From the NCBI GenBank assembly GCA_029339195.1, contig JAPTJF010000111.1, forward strand, positions 62,001 through 126,000: a DNA stretch of 64,000 bases, in the 5' to 3' direction. This DNA comes from Micractinium sp. NFX-FRZ (taxonomy: Eukaryota > Chlorophyta > Trebouxiophyceae > Chlorellales > Chlorellaceae). The notes below the pieces were generated by a model that was not told the origin of the DNA, ran no database searches, and was given only the letters and a program-made list of their open reading frames with translations. The translations under genes and the position numbers were made by a program. Positions 52,569 through 63,473 of the stretch are shown here, one piece after another (position 1 is the stretch's first letter; each line of letters begins with the position of its first letter).

Positions 52569-55500
52569 TCACTCCATGCACGCAACTGCTGCTTCCCGCT
52601 GTGCCCGAAGCGCAGCGCACACCCTGCGGTGCCCGCCCGCCCGCCAGTCGGCTGTCTGGCAAGCCGTGCTGCAGTAGCGCACCGCGAGACAGGCACCGCA
52701 CCGCTTGCTGCCCACAAGCTGCCCGCAGTCGGGCCCGCCCTGAGCACCCAGGTTGGCGCACCGCAGGTTGGCGCACCCGCGGGTGGCCGCTGCCTGTGCC
52801 AGCTCCAATGCCGCCGCTGCCTGCTGCTCCGGCTGCTGCCAGTGGGCCTGCAGCGCCTCTGCCAGCTGTGTCGCCAGCGGGAGCAAGAGCTGCGTGAATG
52901 CCTCCCTCACTGCAGTGCACGCTGCCCCAGCATCTTCGGGCAACGGCCGTGGCGCTGCCCCCAGCTCCACAGCTGCCGCAAGCACATCGGCGGGCACCCG
53001 GGCACCCGGGCTGCTGGCGTCTGCTAATGCTGCCTTCTCAACAGCTCCGGCTAGCGCCGCCAGGAGGCCGTGCAGGTTGGTGTGCATGGCAGTCACCTGC
53101 AGGGCAGGCCACACTGGCAAGCTGTTTGTGTAGCCATCGAAGCGGCGGCAGCCTGATGCCGCGCTGCACTCCAAGCACGCCGGGCATAGCAGAACGCACT
53201 GTTGCTGCCCTGCAGACGGGGTCATAGCGCAGGCTTCCCCCTTCCTGACCAACCCGCACACGCCACCCATGTGCACGCTGGTTTGCTCTAGCCCCCTTTG
53301 AGCCGCTACCTTTTCTGGGGGCGGCTCGGTGCCCAGGTATGCCTCCACCACCTCGCCCAGCATGCCGGCACCGACGAGACACGCCGCCAGCTGTGGCGCG
53401 GATGGTGCCGATGACGCCATGCCCTCACACACAAACTGGGTGGTGGCAAAGGCGGGAGTGGTGCAGGCACCTTCAGGGGCGGCGGCCTGCACAGGCAGAA
53501 CGCGGGCGCTAGGTGTGTGAGCAGCTGAGCTTGTGCTGGGGTGCAACATGGATCACCCCAAGGGCGGATGGCATCCGCCAGCAACCCCCGAGTACCTCAC
53601 GGCTGTGGTTGTGTGATGCCAGGTTTGCGGGGTAGGGGTGGAAGGGTTTACGGGTTCAGAACAAGCAAGCAGCAAGCACGGTTGGCACCAAAGAAGCACA
53701 ACCCACCTGCCGGTCTTGCAATGCGGTGCGCACTGCCGCCGCCACCGCTCCCTGCTGCTCGCTGCCATACAGCCAGGTGCACTGCTGGCCGCACAGCGCA
53801 AAGCAGGTCGCAAACATCACGGCTGTGATGCTGGCGGTGACGGCGTCGATCACAGGCCCTGCGCTGGCATCGCACACGCCGTGCCCGAGCACACACCCCG
53901 CTGCACACAGGTGCGCCGCGATGCACGCGTGCTGCCTGCAGTGGGGGCCAGGCGGGCGGCAAGGGCAGGGAGGGCATGCGGTTTGGGGTGCAGAGTGGGG
54001 TTTGCTGCGCAACGTGCTTCACGCCGCACCGCGCCGGCGCGAGTGATTACAGCATGCAGGTGGGCCAGCAGCGGCCGCAGGGCGTAGTGCCTGCCTGGCT
54101 CTCACGTGGGGCCGCTGGCAAAAACCTCCACCACTTGCAGGCCTTCCAGGTTATCCAGATCATGAAAGAGTTGTTCAGAGCTGACAGCAGGGCCGGCCAG
54201 AGGGCCTGCCCAGCCGCTGCGCCGCCACCGCTGCCCGCCCAGGAGTGCGCCAGGCGGCACAGGGCGGCGTGCACAGCCCGCATCTGATCCGCCAGCTGCC
54301 GCCGCTCGGCCGACGCCACAAGGGGCTGCCCGCCGGCGGAAACATTGCAGGTGGAGGCTGGCGCGCAGATGGCGCAGAGCGTTACGAGTGCGGAGGGCGG
54401 GGCCGCCGCCACCAGCTGCGCCGCTGCATGCGCGGCTTGCACAGCGCCCGCGAGGTAGGCCCAGATGGCCCCCGCATCCGCTGCCGACGCTGCCTCTGCC
54501 TTCTGCTGCACCACCGTCCCTGCCAGCGATGCTGAGCTCCCGAGGCTCTCCAGGAACAAGCACACCATCTGCCCATACTCTGCTTCCCCTGCCACCGCCG
54601 CCGCCGCCGCCGTCTGCACCTCTTGGGCCACTCGCGCCACGGCTGGCAGCAGCTGCACCGCCTGCTGCACTGCCGCCCGGCGCACCTCGGGCGGCTGCGC
54701 CGGCAGAGAGCTGAGCATGCGGCACAAGTGGCCCCAGCCGCGCACTGTCGCTGACAGCAGCAGGTGGCGTGCCTTGTGCGGCTGCGCCGGGGGTGGGAGG
54801 TGCAAGATTCTGCCCACCAGCGCCGCCACCGCTTCCACCAGCTCAGGGCCGCTGCTGCCCTGCAGCTGTGCTCGCAACCCCTGCTGCAGGCACGGCACTG
54901 TGAGCAGGACGAACAGCTTTTGCGCGAGATCGGGCTGCCATCCGCCAGTGATTCTGCCGCTGCCACCGCTGGCGCTGCTGCCACCGCTGGCGCTGCGCCG
55001 CTCTACCTCCTGCGCCGCTGCCGCACACACCGGCAGCAGCAGCGTGCACAGCCGCGCCTGCTGCTGCGGGGCTGCCTGAAGTGCTGCCTGGTGGCGTGCA
55101 AAGTGGGGGGAGGTGAGCACGTGGGTGGCGACGACGGCAAATTTGCGCAGGGCGTCGATGCAGGTGCTGCCTGCAAGGGATCAGGTGGGAGGGAGGCTTG
55201 GGCAGGCGCTCTGGGCAGGGCAAAGCACAGCACATGTGCAAGCAGAAGGGCAGGGCAGGGCAGGGCAGGGCGGGAATGCAGGCAGGCAGGCAGGCAGATG
55301 GGCAGGCACGCAGGCAAACGGGCGGGCACGCAGGCGGGCACATGGGCAGGCAGGCAGATGGGCGGGCAGGCAGGCTGGCACGCAGGCTGGCAGGTAGGTA
55401 GGCCGGGCAGGGCAGGCTGGCAGGTAGGACGGCCGGGCAGCGCAGGCAGGCCCAGGCTCAGGTGATACCCAACCCACACACCTTCATCCAAAGTGTTGGG

Positions 55501-56304
55501 CGCCGCGCCGATGACTGCTGCCAGGGCTGTCAGCCAGCCCACCAGGTCCCTGGCCACAGTGCCCACCCAGGCTGCCAGGGTGCGCTGGCAGTCGGCCCCC
55601 GGTGCTGTGAGCAGCGCCAGGAGCTGTTGGAATGCGTGCAGCTGGCTGTCTGCCACCCCGTGTGAGGTGCCAAGGGTAAGAGAGGTGAGGGAGGAGCTGC
55701 CAGCGCTGCCTGTGGCTGCAGACTCCAGCAGCATCCGCAGCACCGTGCGCCCGCAGGTGAGCACCAGGCTGCCGCTGCGTGCCCACCGGAAGAGGTCGCT
55801 GCTGCTGCCGCCCCAGCCGACGCGCACCATCAGCCTGCTGCAAGCGGCAATCGTCGCTGTTGCCAGGACCAGCCACAAGCTGGCTGGGCCCGGGCTCAAA
55901 GCTTCGAAAACGGCTGGCTGTGTGTCAGCCAGCAGGCCGCCGAGCTCCACCATGCGCCTACAGGCAGCGATTGGGCCAGCGGCGCCACAGCGCAGCATGG
56001 TGGGCAGGGTGGGCAAGGCAGGCCCTGCCGTCCCGGCCCTGCTGGTGCCTCTGCTGCTGGTGGGCTGCAGTGCACTAGCAGGGGGCCAGCAATCGTCACT
56101 TCACGTGGTGCCTTCTCACCTGCGAATGCCGGCCCGCGCATCTTCTCCCGCTCGCTCCCAGGCGGCCCCGGCCGCCTCAGCCCCGCTCGTGATGCGCCCC
56201 TGCAGGGCCGGCGGGCCCACTAACCAGCGCACACTCTCTGATAGGGGCGCTGAAAATATCTGTATGACCTCATCTAGAAGGTGGGAGAGCCTGGCAACAG
56301 CCAT
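52569..56304 (-). CDS. MYND zinc-finger protein, tandem copy B
   Basis: ATG 56304 begins MAVARLSHLLDEVIQIFSAP, aligning with copy A's start; an in-frame ATG at 56346 would add 14 residues. Blocks mirror copy A: RAGIRR, MVELGGLLADTQPAVFEAL (55960), GWGGSSSDLFRWARSGSLVL, HVLTSPHFARHQAALQAAP (55110), a long helical exon to about 54150, CIAAHLCAAGCVLGHGVC (53930), QLAACLVGAGMLGEVVEAYL (53390) and the terminal exon. The MYND finger reads CANLRCANLGAQGGPDCG, CGACLAVRYCSTACQTADW and HRRVC, almost identical to copy A, whereas the solenoid has diverged strongly. The splice near 54130-54180 is unresolved: reading on gives a short divergent end, so an intron must be cut there. A GGCA-rich minisatellite fills one intron. 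Function unknown. Confidence 0.78.
55245..55455. repeat. GGCAGGCA-type minisatellite in a MYND-B intron
   Basis: About 200 bp of irregular ggcaggca / ggcacgcagg / gggcaggcagatg units in the intron following the exon that ends near 55490. Confidence 0.9.
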
Positions 56305-57251
56305 GGCTGGGGCTGACTGGCCTGCATGATGAGGGAGCGAGGACATGGTGGGGGTGCGGCCAGCGCCCGGGCTGGGGGGCGGGGCAGCAGGGAGGGCGCG
56401 GCGGCCAGCAGCGGCGGAGCGGCAAATGCAACATCAATGCCGTTCATGACCGCAAGCGATACCAATCGAGGCTTTGGAAAACGGCCGCGGCGACGCCTTG
56501 GCGAACCCCGCAGGCAAGCACAAGATAGCTCCCTGCAGCGCTTGCCTGAAGTACAGAGCAATAATGCAGATGCCCATGAATATCGGTGCGCGCAGATACA
56601 CGACCTGGCTGGAGGAGCGCGGGAGCCCCAGCTGGGCCAGTGCCCGCTCACAGCGCCCACAGCGTCGGCCACGGCACAGCCGCCCGCGACTCTGCGGGCC
56701 GCGAGCACGGACGGCATACCAGACGTGACGCCTTGGTTGCCCATTTGCGGAGGCTCGCATATCATTGGCTTAAGATGTTGTGGGTGGCCAAATGGATGAC
56801 GGACCGCCCCACTGTTCCCACGCGAGGGTGGCCGCCACCCCGTCGGTGTTTCGCCGGCACCCGCTGGACTGACGCTCGAGGGTTTTGTACACACTGCTGT
56901 GAGGCATAAGTGGAAGGCGCCGTAAAATGTGAAAGGTGTCTACAGCAAGTGGGGGAAACCGGTGCAATGAGACCAAGGCTTGCGCCGCAGCCAGCGCCCG
57001 CTGACGACGCTGGGCGCCTTGCTGGCGGCCACGAGACCTCCAAGGCAGAGAGACACCCTCCCGATCAGGCATTCATTGGATCCCGACTGCTCTGCAGTGC
57101 ACACATCTTCGCATCGCACAGTTGCTGCTCCCTGGACAGCCGCAGGTTGCACCTCGGGACCATCGGCACGCCAAACGCCACCCCGGCTCTCCCTAGCGTC
57201 GCTCCGAGGCGGCCAAGCGAGCTCCCAGCGCCTCCTGGGCGCTCCGGCACG
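56305..57251. promoter_or_regulatory. Divergent region MYND-B / P-domain gene
   Basis: About 0.95 kb between divergent ATGs. Open frames here overlap on both strands and show no motif. It should contain both promoters. Confidence 0.5.
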
Positions 57252-60200
57252 ATGGCGAGGCGGGCGGCGGCGGCAGTTTTGCTGTCGCTCCTGCTAGCCG
57301 CTGCAGGCGGCGCACGAGGCACAGAGGTGTGCTCTAGGCAGACTGCCGCGCCCCTTGCAGGCTGGGCGCGAGCCTGGGAATGACCCAGACAAGCAGGGTG
57401 GCTCTGTGGCGAGCCCAGCCGGACATTGCCTGCCAGTGCACCGCGCCCCAGCCGCCGCCTCGTGGGCACTTCACCCGGGGGCTCACCGTCCCCCGCCTGC
57501 CGCCCCCGCCCGCTCTCCCTGCAGGCACCTGGCTGCCGCACCTACACAAGCAAGGGCCTCATACAGCCCGCCGTGGGATCTCTTCAAGATGTCATTGTGG
57601 TGCAGGCAAGCAGAGCCTTGCGCTCTCAACCCCCACTGCTCGGTCTCACCAAGCGGTGGCATGCCGGGGCGGCGCAGGGCACCCACCAGACACTCGCCCG
57701 CCCTGCGCCCTGCCACCCTCCCCAACCCTGCCTCTGCGGATCCTAGGCACTCAGACCTGCCCTGACACTGCTGGCATGCCTCCCTGCTTCCACTTGTCTC
57801 CGCGCCGACCCCTGTGCCAACCCCGGCCCCCCACCCTGCCACCCTGCCCCAGGACGCCTTCCTCGTGGGCGAGTCCACCGTCACTCTGGACGTCTCGCAC
57901 CGCCGCATCGGGGCCCTCAAGGCAAGCGCGGGGCGGGCCTGGGGCGCTCGTTCCAAGCGTCCAGGCAGGCTGCACTGTGGTGGCTCTCAGGGAAAGGGCA
58001 CCCTCTCCCTCCTGGCGCCCTCCCACCCACGTGCACGCATCGCTGCCCCAGAGCGTCCCCCCTGTTTTGGCCAGCCCACCTCCTGAGCCCCCTCCCCTCC
58101 CAGTACAGTATCGTGCCAACAGCTTGTCCCGCACTCCATGCTGTGCTGCCTGCAGGTCACGCTGGGCGCCCAGCCCTTCTCCTCCAGCGGCGCCTCCCCC
58201 CACTCACACCCCCAGATCACGCTCAAGTCGCACGGCCTGGGCAGGTGGGCAGCATGCACAGCAGGCCTACACGGACTCATGGGGTGCACAGGCGGTGGGG
58301 GAGGCCAGGCCAGTGCATGGCGGGGTGGCTGGAGATGGCTGGGGTGTGGGTGGGATGTCATGCCGGGCCCCGTGCCTCCCAGCCCGGCTGGCTGGCCACC
58401 CCCTCTCCCATTGTGTCACCCATATTGCCCTGCTCCCGTGCCCGCCCCCCTCCCCCTTCCCGGCCTGGCAGGCGCGGCGACAACCTGTGGCGCACCACCT
58501 TCTCCGACACTGCACCCATCGCCTTCCCTGTGAACGCGGTGAGAAAGGGGGGCAGGTGTTGTGGTGGTGGGGAGCATGGCAGGAATGTGGGGAGGACAGC
58601 AGGGTGCACAGCATGCATATGCATGCAGCCTCTGTCAGTACTAGCACCATCAGTGATGCCCTGGAGTCCACCTCTTTGGTCTGCCCAAATCCTCTCCGCC
58701 CCGCCTGCCTTGCTTGGAACTCTGAACAGCGCCTCCCTCTGAACTAGCTCTCACCCACCGCCCCCCACCGCCGGCCCATCCTGTGCAGACGGACGCCCCC
58801 TTCTCCGGCACCTACCGCCCCGTCCAGAAGCTGGCATTCCTCGCTGACGGCGACCAGACAGGTGAGGCGGAGGATTGGATTGGGTAGTGATGCCTGGGTG
58901 GCTGCTGGCGTCCAGAGCAGCTTCACACCTCTCTCTCTGTCTCTCTCTCCCTCTCTGTGGGGGCAGTGAGAAAGCACAAGTGCCGCAGGTGCCAGCGCCG
59001 AGTTCGAAAACGCATCAAGGCGCTCTGCGACAACGAGCATGCTCTGCATGTTTGCATGCTGACCCTCCCCCATCCTGCCTGCCCCGCCTCCCTCCCGGTC
59101 CCCCTGCTGCAGTGGCCGGCGCTGGCGGCAGCCAGGGCCTGTGGACCTTGACCGTGGCTGACGTGGCACCCAACAACACGCTGTGAGTGCTGTGCCACCT
59201 GGCAGAGCCAGCGGGAGACGGAGTGGGTATGCCCGGGGACAGGGCCGCACAGGCTGGCTGCGGGCTGGCAGGTGATCTGCCGCTGACCTACATTGCCCCC
59301 CCTGCTGGTCCCATCTCACCCTGCAGGCGCGAGATTGCGCTCAACGGCTGGACCCTGGTGCTCTGCCAGCGTGGCGCCTCTGCCGCCCCCGCCCCCGCCC
59401 CTCCTGCCACCCCCAGCCCCGCCCCCGGCACCGGCAGCGGCAGCGGGCAGGCCACCCCCGATGGTGACCTCACCCTGGTTGCTGCTCCCCCTCCCGCCCC
59501 TGCGGTCACTGGCTTCAGCGGCCCTCCAGAAGCAACCGCACCCCCCGCACCCACCGGCCCCACGTGAGCGACTGCCCGGCCTGCTTGTGGCAGAGGCCGT
59601 GGCAGAGTGCTTGTGGCAGAGTGCTTGTGGCAGAGGCCGTGGCATAGTGCTTGTGGCCGAGGCCGTGGCAGAGTGCTTGTGGCATAGTGCTTGTGGCAGA
59701 GGCCGTGGCAGAGGCCTGCTTGTGGCAGAGGCCGTGGTCACGCTGTGCCTGGGGTGGAGGGCCTGTGCCAGGCTACCAGATGGCTGCCTGTGCTGCCAGA
59801 GGGCGCCGCATGCTCGGCTGCTGCCCCACTTGCCGCCTCTGCTCCTGTCGCCGCCTGCACGCGAGTGTCGGCAGGCCTCTCTGCACCCCTTTCACGCCTG
59901 CTGTGGCCCCTCCACATTGCTCCCGCCTGCAGCACCCTGCCCGGCGGCTGGCAGATTGTGTACAAGCCCACCGCCCCCGGCCAGTTCACCTTCCCCCCCG
60001 CACCCCCGGCACCCCCGGGCGCCCCTGCCCTGGGCGGCCTGGGCAGCCTGGGCGGCCTGGGCGGTGGCGCCATTGCGGAGCCGCTGCAGCAGCTGATGGC
60101 CCAGCGCCCCATGCTGGCCCTGCTCCAGCAGCAGATTGCCGCCATCTCCACCGGCATGGGTGGGTGGGCGGGTTGGGCCGGTCAGCAGCCTGTGGTGTTT

Positions 60201-62415
60201 GTGAGTTCTGATGTTGATGCTGGTAGCAGATCGCCGTGCTGTCCACCAGCATGGGTGGGTTGGTGGGTGGGTGGGTGCGCCGGCCAGCAGCCTGTGGTGG
60301 TGTGTTTATGATTTCTGGTGTGGATGCTGGGGAGGCAAGGGCAGATCCAGTAGAGATTGCTGACAAGAGTTGCCAGCAGCTTCAGCTGGCATTGGAGAGG
60401 GAGGTTGGAGGGCAGAGGGTGGGCAGCGGCTGCCAGTGTCCGCTGGTCTCCCCCATCCCTCTGCCTGCCATGCAGCTCCGTCATGCCGCCATCTGCACTG
60501 CCTGCTCGGCTCCCCCCCCCTGCCTGTGCTCCACCGCTTGCACGGGAATAAATATGTCCGCCCGTCTCCTGCCATCCCTGCCTGCAGGCGGCACCTGCGA
60601 CGCGGCGTGCCAGCAGGCCAAGACCAACCTGTGGAGCGCAGGTGTGTGTGGGGGGGGGGGGGTTGAGGGGGTGGGTGGGGATGCCGACGTGCCTGCACCC
60701 GACTTGTTACCAACTCATTGGCACACATGCCCGCTCGTGCACCTGCCTTGCCTCGGCCACGCGCCCCTCTCATCTATTCTCAACACACCCCTGTCCTTTT
60801 CTGCCCTCTCGTACCTGCCAATGGCGGCTACCTCTGCTCCTGCCCGCCATTTGCGACAGCTCAACTCCCCACCCCTCTCGCCCACCTCCTCCCCCGCAGC
60901 CGCCTTTGGCCTCTACCTGCGCTTTGTGGGCGAGGCGGCCCACCGTCACCACGCCACCGCGGGCCATGCCTCCCTGCTGGAGAAGATGCGCGACCTGCTG
61001 CCTGGGGTGAGTCGAGTGCCCTCTCTCTGTCTCGCCCTCTCTCTGTCTCTCTTTGTTATTGCCTCTTGTGACAGCCTACTTTTTGATTGCCCCTTCTTGA
61101 AATACCGATGAGTGTGCAGTACCGGCGGTCAGCACGCTGGGTGGGGTGGGGGGCGCACGGTGGATGTGTGGGGCTGGTCGCCTCGCTTCACTGCCCACCC
61201 CCCCCTCTGCCTCCTTCCCGCCGCCGCACCTGACCCCCGCTGTGCCCGCTGCCCTCCCCTCCCGCCCCCACAGGACAATAAGGCCCTGGCCGAGCTGCAC
61301 GGCTGGATGGACAAGCACAGCGGCGACCTGCACGGCCTCTCCTCCTTCCTGAAGGACCGCATGAAGCTGCCCGCACTCACCGTCAACGGCGCACCCCTCA
61401 CCCTGGGTGCGTGGGGGGTGGGGGGTGGGGGGTGGGCGGCAAGGCGGCTGGGGGAGGCAGGGGGTTGGTGGACGGCTGCATGCCAAGGCCTGCAGGGCTG
61501 GGCCAGGCGCGCTTAGTGGCGGTTGGGGCGTGCACTGTGGACTGGGCTGCAAGGCGGCGGGCTGCTGCGAGGTCCCAGGGCAGGCTGGCACCTGCACCTC
61601 AGCAGCCCTCGACCCCGTCCCCACTGCCCACTCTCAACCCATGTCCTACTTGCCACCCTCCCTGCCCCCTCCCCCCCCCCCCCAATTGCAGGCAGCGGGC
61701 GCGAGGGCATGCAGCAGCTGACCACCCTGCTGAAGGAGGGCGGCGCCAACCTTGCCAAGCTCAAGTCGTCGTTTGCCGCCGCCGGCGACCGGCTGGCGCA
61801 CCTGGCGGAGGGGCTGACCTCTGGCGCCGGCAAGGACCTGCAGGCCGTCATGCAGGCCATGGCCTCCATGGGCAGCGGCGCAGGGCTGCCCTCCCTCAAC
61901 CTGGGCGGCAGCAACCTTGGAGGCAACCTTGGCGGTGACAAGCTGGGCTCCCTGTTTGCCGCCTCCACCGACAAGGTTGTGTCGGCCCTGGCCGCCGGCG
62001 CCAACGCGCAGCAGGCGGCGGTGGGCAAGCTGGCGGGCGGCGTGGACAGCAAGCTGACCGGCCTGCACTCGGTGAGGCGGGGCGGGGGGCTCACGTTTGG
62101 CGGGGCGCGGCAGGGAGCTCCGTGTGTGTGTGTGTGTGTAGAGGCGCAGGGTCTGTGGAAGCTCCCCAGTTGTGCCCGCCTGTATTTTTGGGGAAACGCA
62201 CCTGGTTCCAGGGCCAAGCAGGCTTCCTCCCGCCCCTTCCTCTCACCCGTACTGCACCGCTTCACCCTTCCCCCACCCACCTTCCCCACCACCCGTTGCA
62301 GTTCTTCTCGGGCCTGGAGGGCGGCTCCATCGACGAGGTGACCGCCGCCGGGCTGGCCGAGCTGGGCGACTCGCTCGGCTCCCTCCTCAACTTTGACTTC
62401 TCCTCCTTCGCGTGA
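57252..62415 (+). CDS. Secreted protein with proprotein-convertase-type P domain
   Basis: Fourteen exons: 57252-57326, 57525-57605, 57853-57921, 58156-58244, 58472-58538, 58789-58861, 59113-59182, 59327-59563, 59933-60159, 60588-60641, 60900-61006, 61274-61406, 61692-62071, 62302-62415. Phases close to 591 aa. Residues 1-22 are a signal peptide (MARRAAAAVLLSLLLAAAGG). Residues about 27-188 look like a P (Homo B) domain: STVTLDVSHRRIGALKVTLG, ITLKSHGLGR, PFSGTYRPVQKLAFLADGDQ, GLWTLTVADVAPNNTLREIA, LNGWTLVLC. A Pro/Ala/Gly-rich linker follows (about 190-330). The second half is helical and Gly/Ala/Leu-rich (FGLYLRFVGEAAHRHH, LHGWMDKHSGDLHGLSSFLK, QQLTTLLKEGGANLAKLK) and unrecognised. No protease domain is attached, unlike convertases; a carbohydrate- or matrix-binding role is only a guess. 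Introns 2 and 3 use GC donors. Confidence 0.78.
59583..59745. repeat. Minisatellite in P-domain gene intron 8
   Basis: Irregular alternation of tgcttgtggcagag and gccgtggcagag units, about ten copies over 160 bp, between exons 8 and 9. The copies differ by single bases. Confidence 0.9.
60132..60330 (+). repeat. Tandem copy of the exon-9 donor end, P-domain gene
   Basis: Exon 9 ends at 60159 with cagattgccgccatctccac/cggcatgg before gtgggt. At 60227 the intron repeats cagatcgccgtgctgtccac/cagcatgg before gtgggt, followed by a second copy of the intron start (ccagcagcctgtggtg...gatgctgg). The unit is 95 bp and spans the border. Confidence 0.92.
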
Positions 62416-62934
62416 GGGCCGGTCGTGGCGACCAGACATGGTCCTGGAGGGCCCCGAGGGGCCCGGTAGGGCCTCTTTGTCCACGCCTGAGTGAAGGGGC
62501 GCCTTCCCGGCTGCTCTTGCTACTCAGCAGGGGCAAGCCACGCTGGGGTCCCTCCGCTGCGCACGTGAGACAGCTACAAGAGTCTTGGCAGGCAGGCGTG
62601 GGACGTGGCTGTCAACCCCACGTCCCCTCCCTGTTTGCCACGGGCCACCCCTTGAGAGGCCTGGCCACTAGCACCCAACAAGCACCAGATAGCCGTGAGC
62701 TGTGCCCCTCTTCATGCCAGCCCCACGGCACACCGCTATGGCCCTGCTCCCACCAAGCCGAATGCATGCCTGAGCTGAGCACGACTCCCAACACCACCAC
62801 TGTTTTCACCTCGCGAGCACCCGCTCCCACCACTATTTGCGCCCAAGCATGGCACCAGCACCAGCCAACCTCCTCCCTTGTGGACACTGGCTGGCAGTGC
62901 GTAATGCCACCCCTTTCCTTTGGTATTGGTACAT

Positions 62935-62939
62935 TGTAA
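62935..62939 (+). terminator. TGTAA poly(A) signal, P-domain gene
   Basis: TGTAA followed by AATAAAG in acattgtaaataaagtgt, about 520 nt past the stop: the clearest poly(A) signal of the window. Confidence 0.75.
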
Positions 62940-62955
62940 ATAAAGTGTAGGGATG

Positions 62956-62960
62956 TTACA
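62956..62960 (-). terminator. TGTAA poly(A) signal candidate, Imp2-like gene
   Basis: Minus-strand TGTAA about 515 nt past the stop at 63474; another TGTAA lies much nearer, at 63447-63443, only 27 nt past the stop. Either could be used. Confidence 0.45.
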
Positions 62961-63473
62961 GTGCGTGTTGGCATGTTGGTACAGGGCAGCACATGTGGCA
63001 AAACCATGGCGGTGCAGGGAGATCTGGCAAACTTAAATGCCAAGCAGAGGGGCAGGCGACATGCGAGCGCAGCATGCGTGCCAGCATGTGCCAGGGGGCA
63101 GCAGGGAGGCCGTGCCAAAGGCAAGGGCAGCAGCAGATGCACGAGGAAGAACAACGCAACTGGCGACAATAGCGGTGCAGGGGGAAGCCAAACAAGGCGA
63201 GAGCAGGGCGCAACGGGTGACCTCTAGCGCGGCAAAGGCACCGACAGGTGAAGAACAGTTGGCGTGAGGGCGCCCTGAGAGGTGCAGGGGTTGCAGCGGT
63301 GTAGACGGCGCTGGCGGGGAATGCACGCCGGACTGGCAACACGTGTGCATCCGCCGGCGCCACAGGGTGGGGCTGGCAGGCCGGCCACGGGGACCAAGCC
63401 CCAGGACCTCATGCAGTGCATGCACAACGGTGGTAAATGTCTTTACAGACTGGGGGTAGAGTAGGCGAGAAGG

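Larger units (their letters stand above)
62416..63473. other. Convergent 3' region, P-domain gene / Imp2-like gene
   Basis: 1.06 kb without a gene. It holds poly(A) signals of both orientations only about 20 bp apart (62935-62960). Confidence 0.65.

Noticed and set aside
55245..55455. GGCA-rich array considered as a CRISPR or telomere-like repeat
   Set aside because: Units are irregular and of mixed length, there are no unique spacers, and it sits in an intron.
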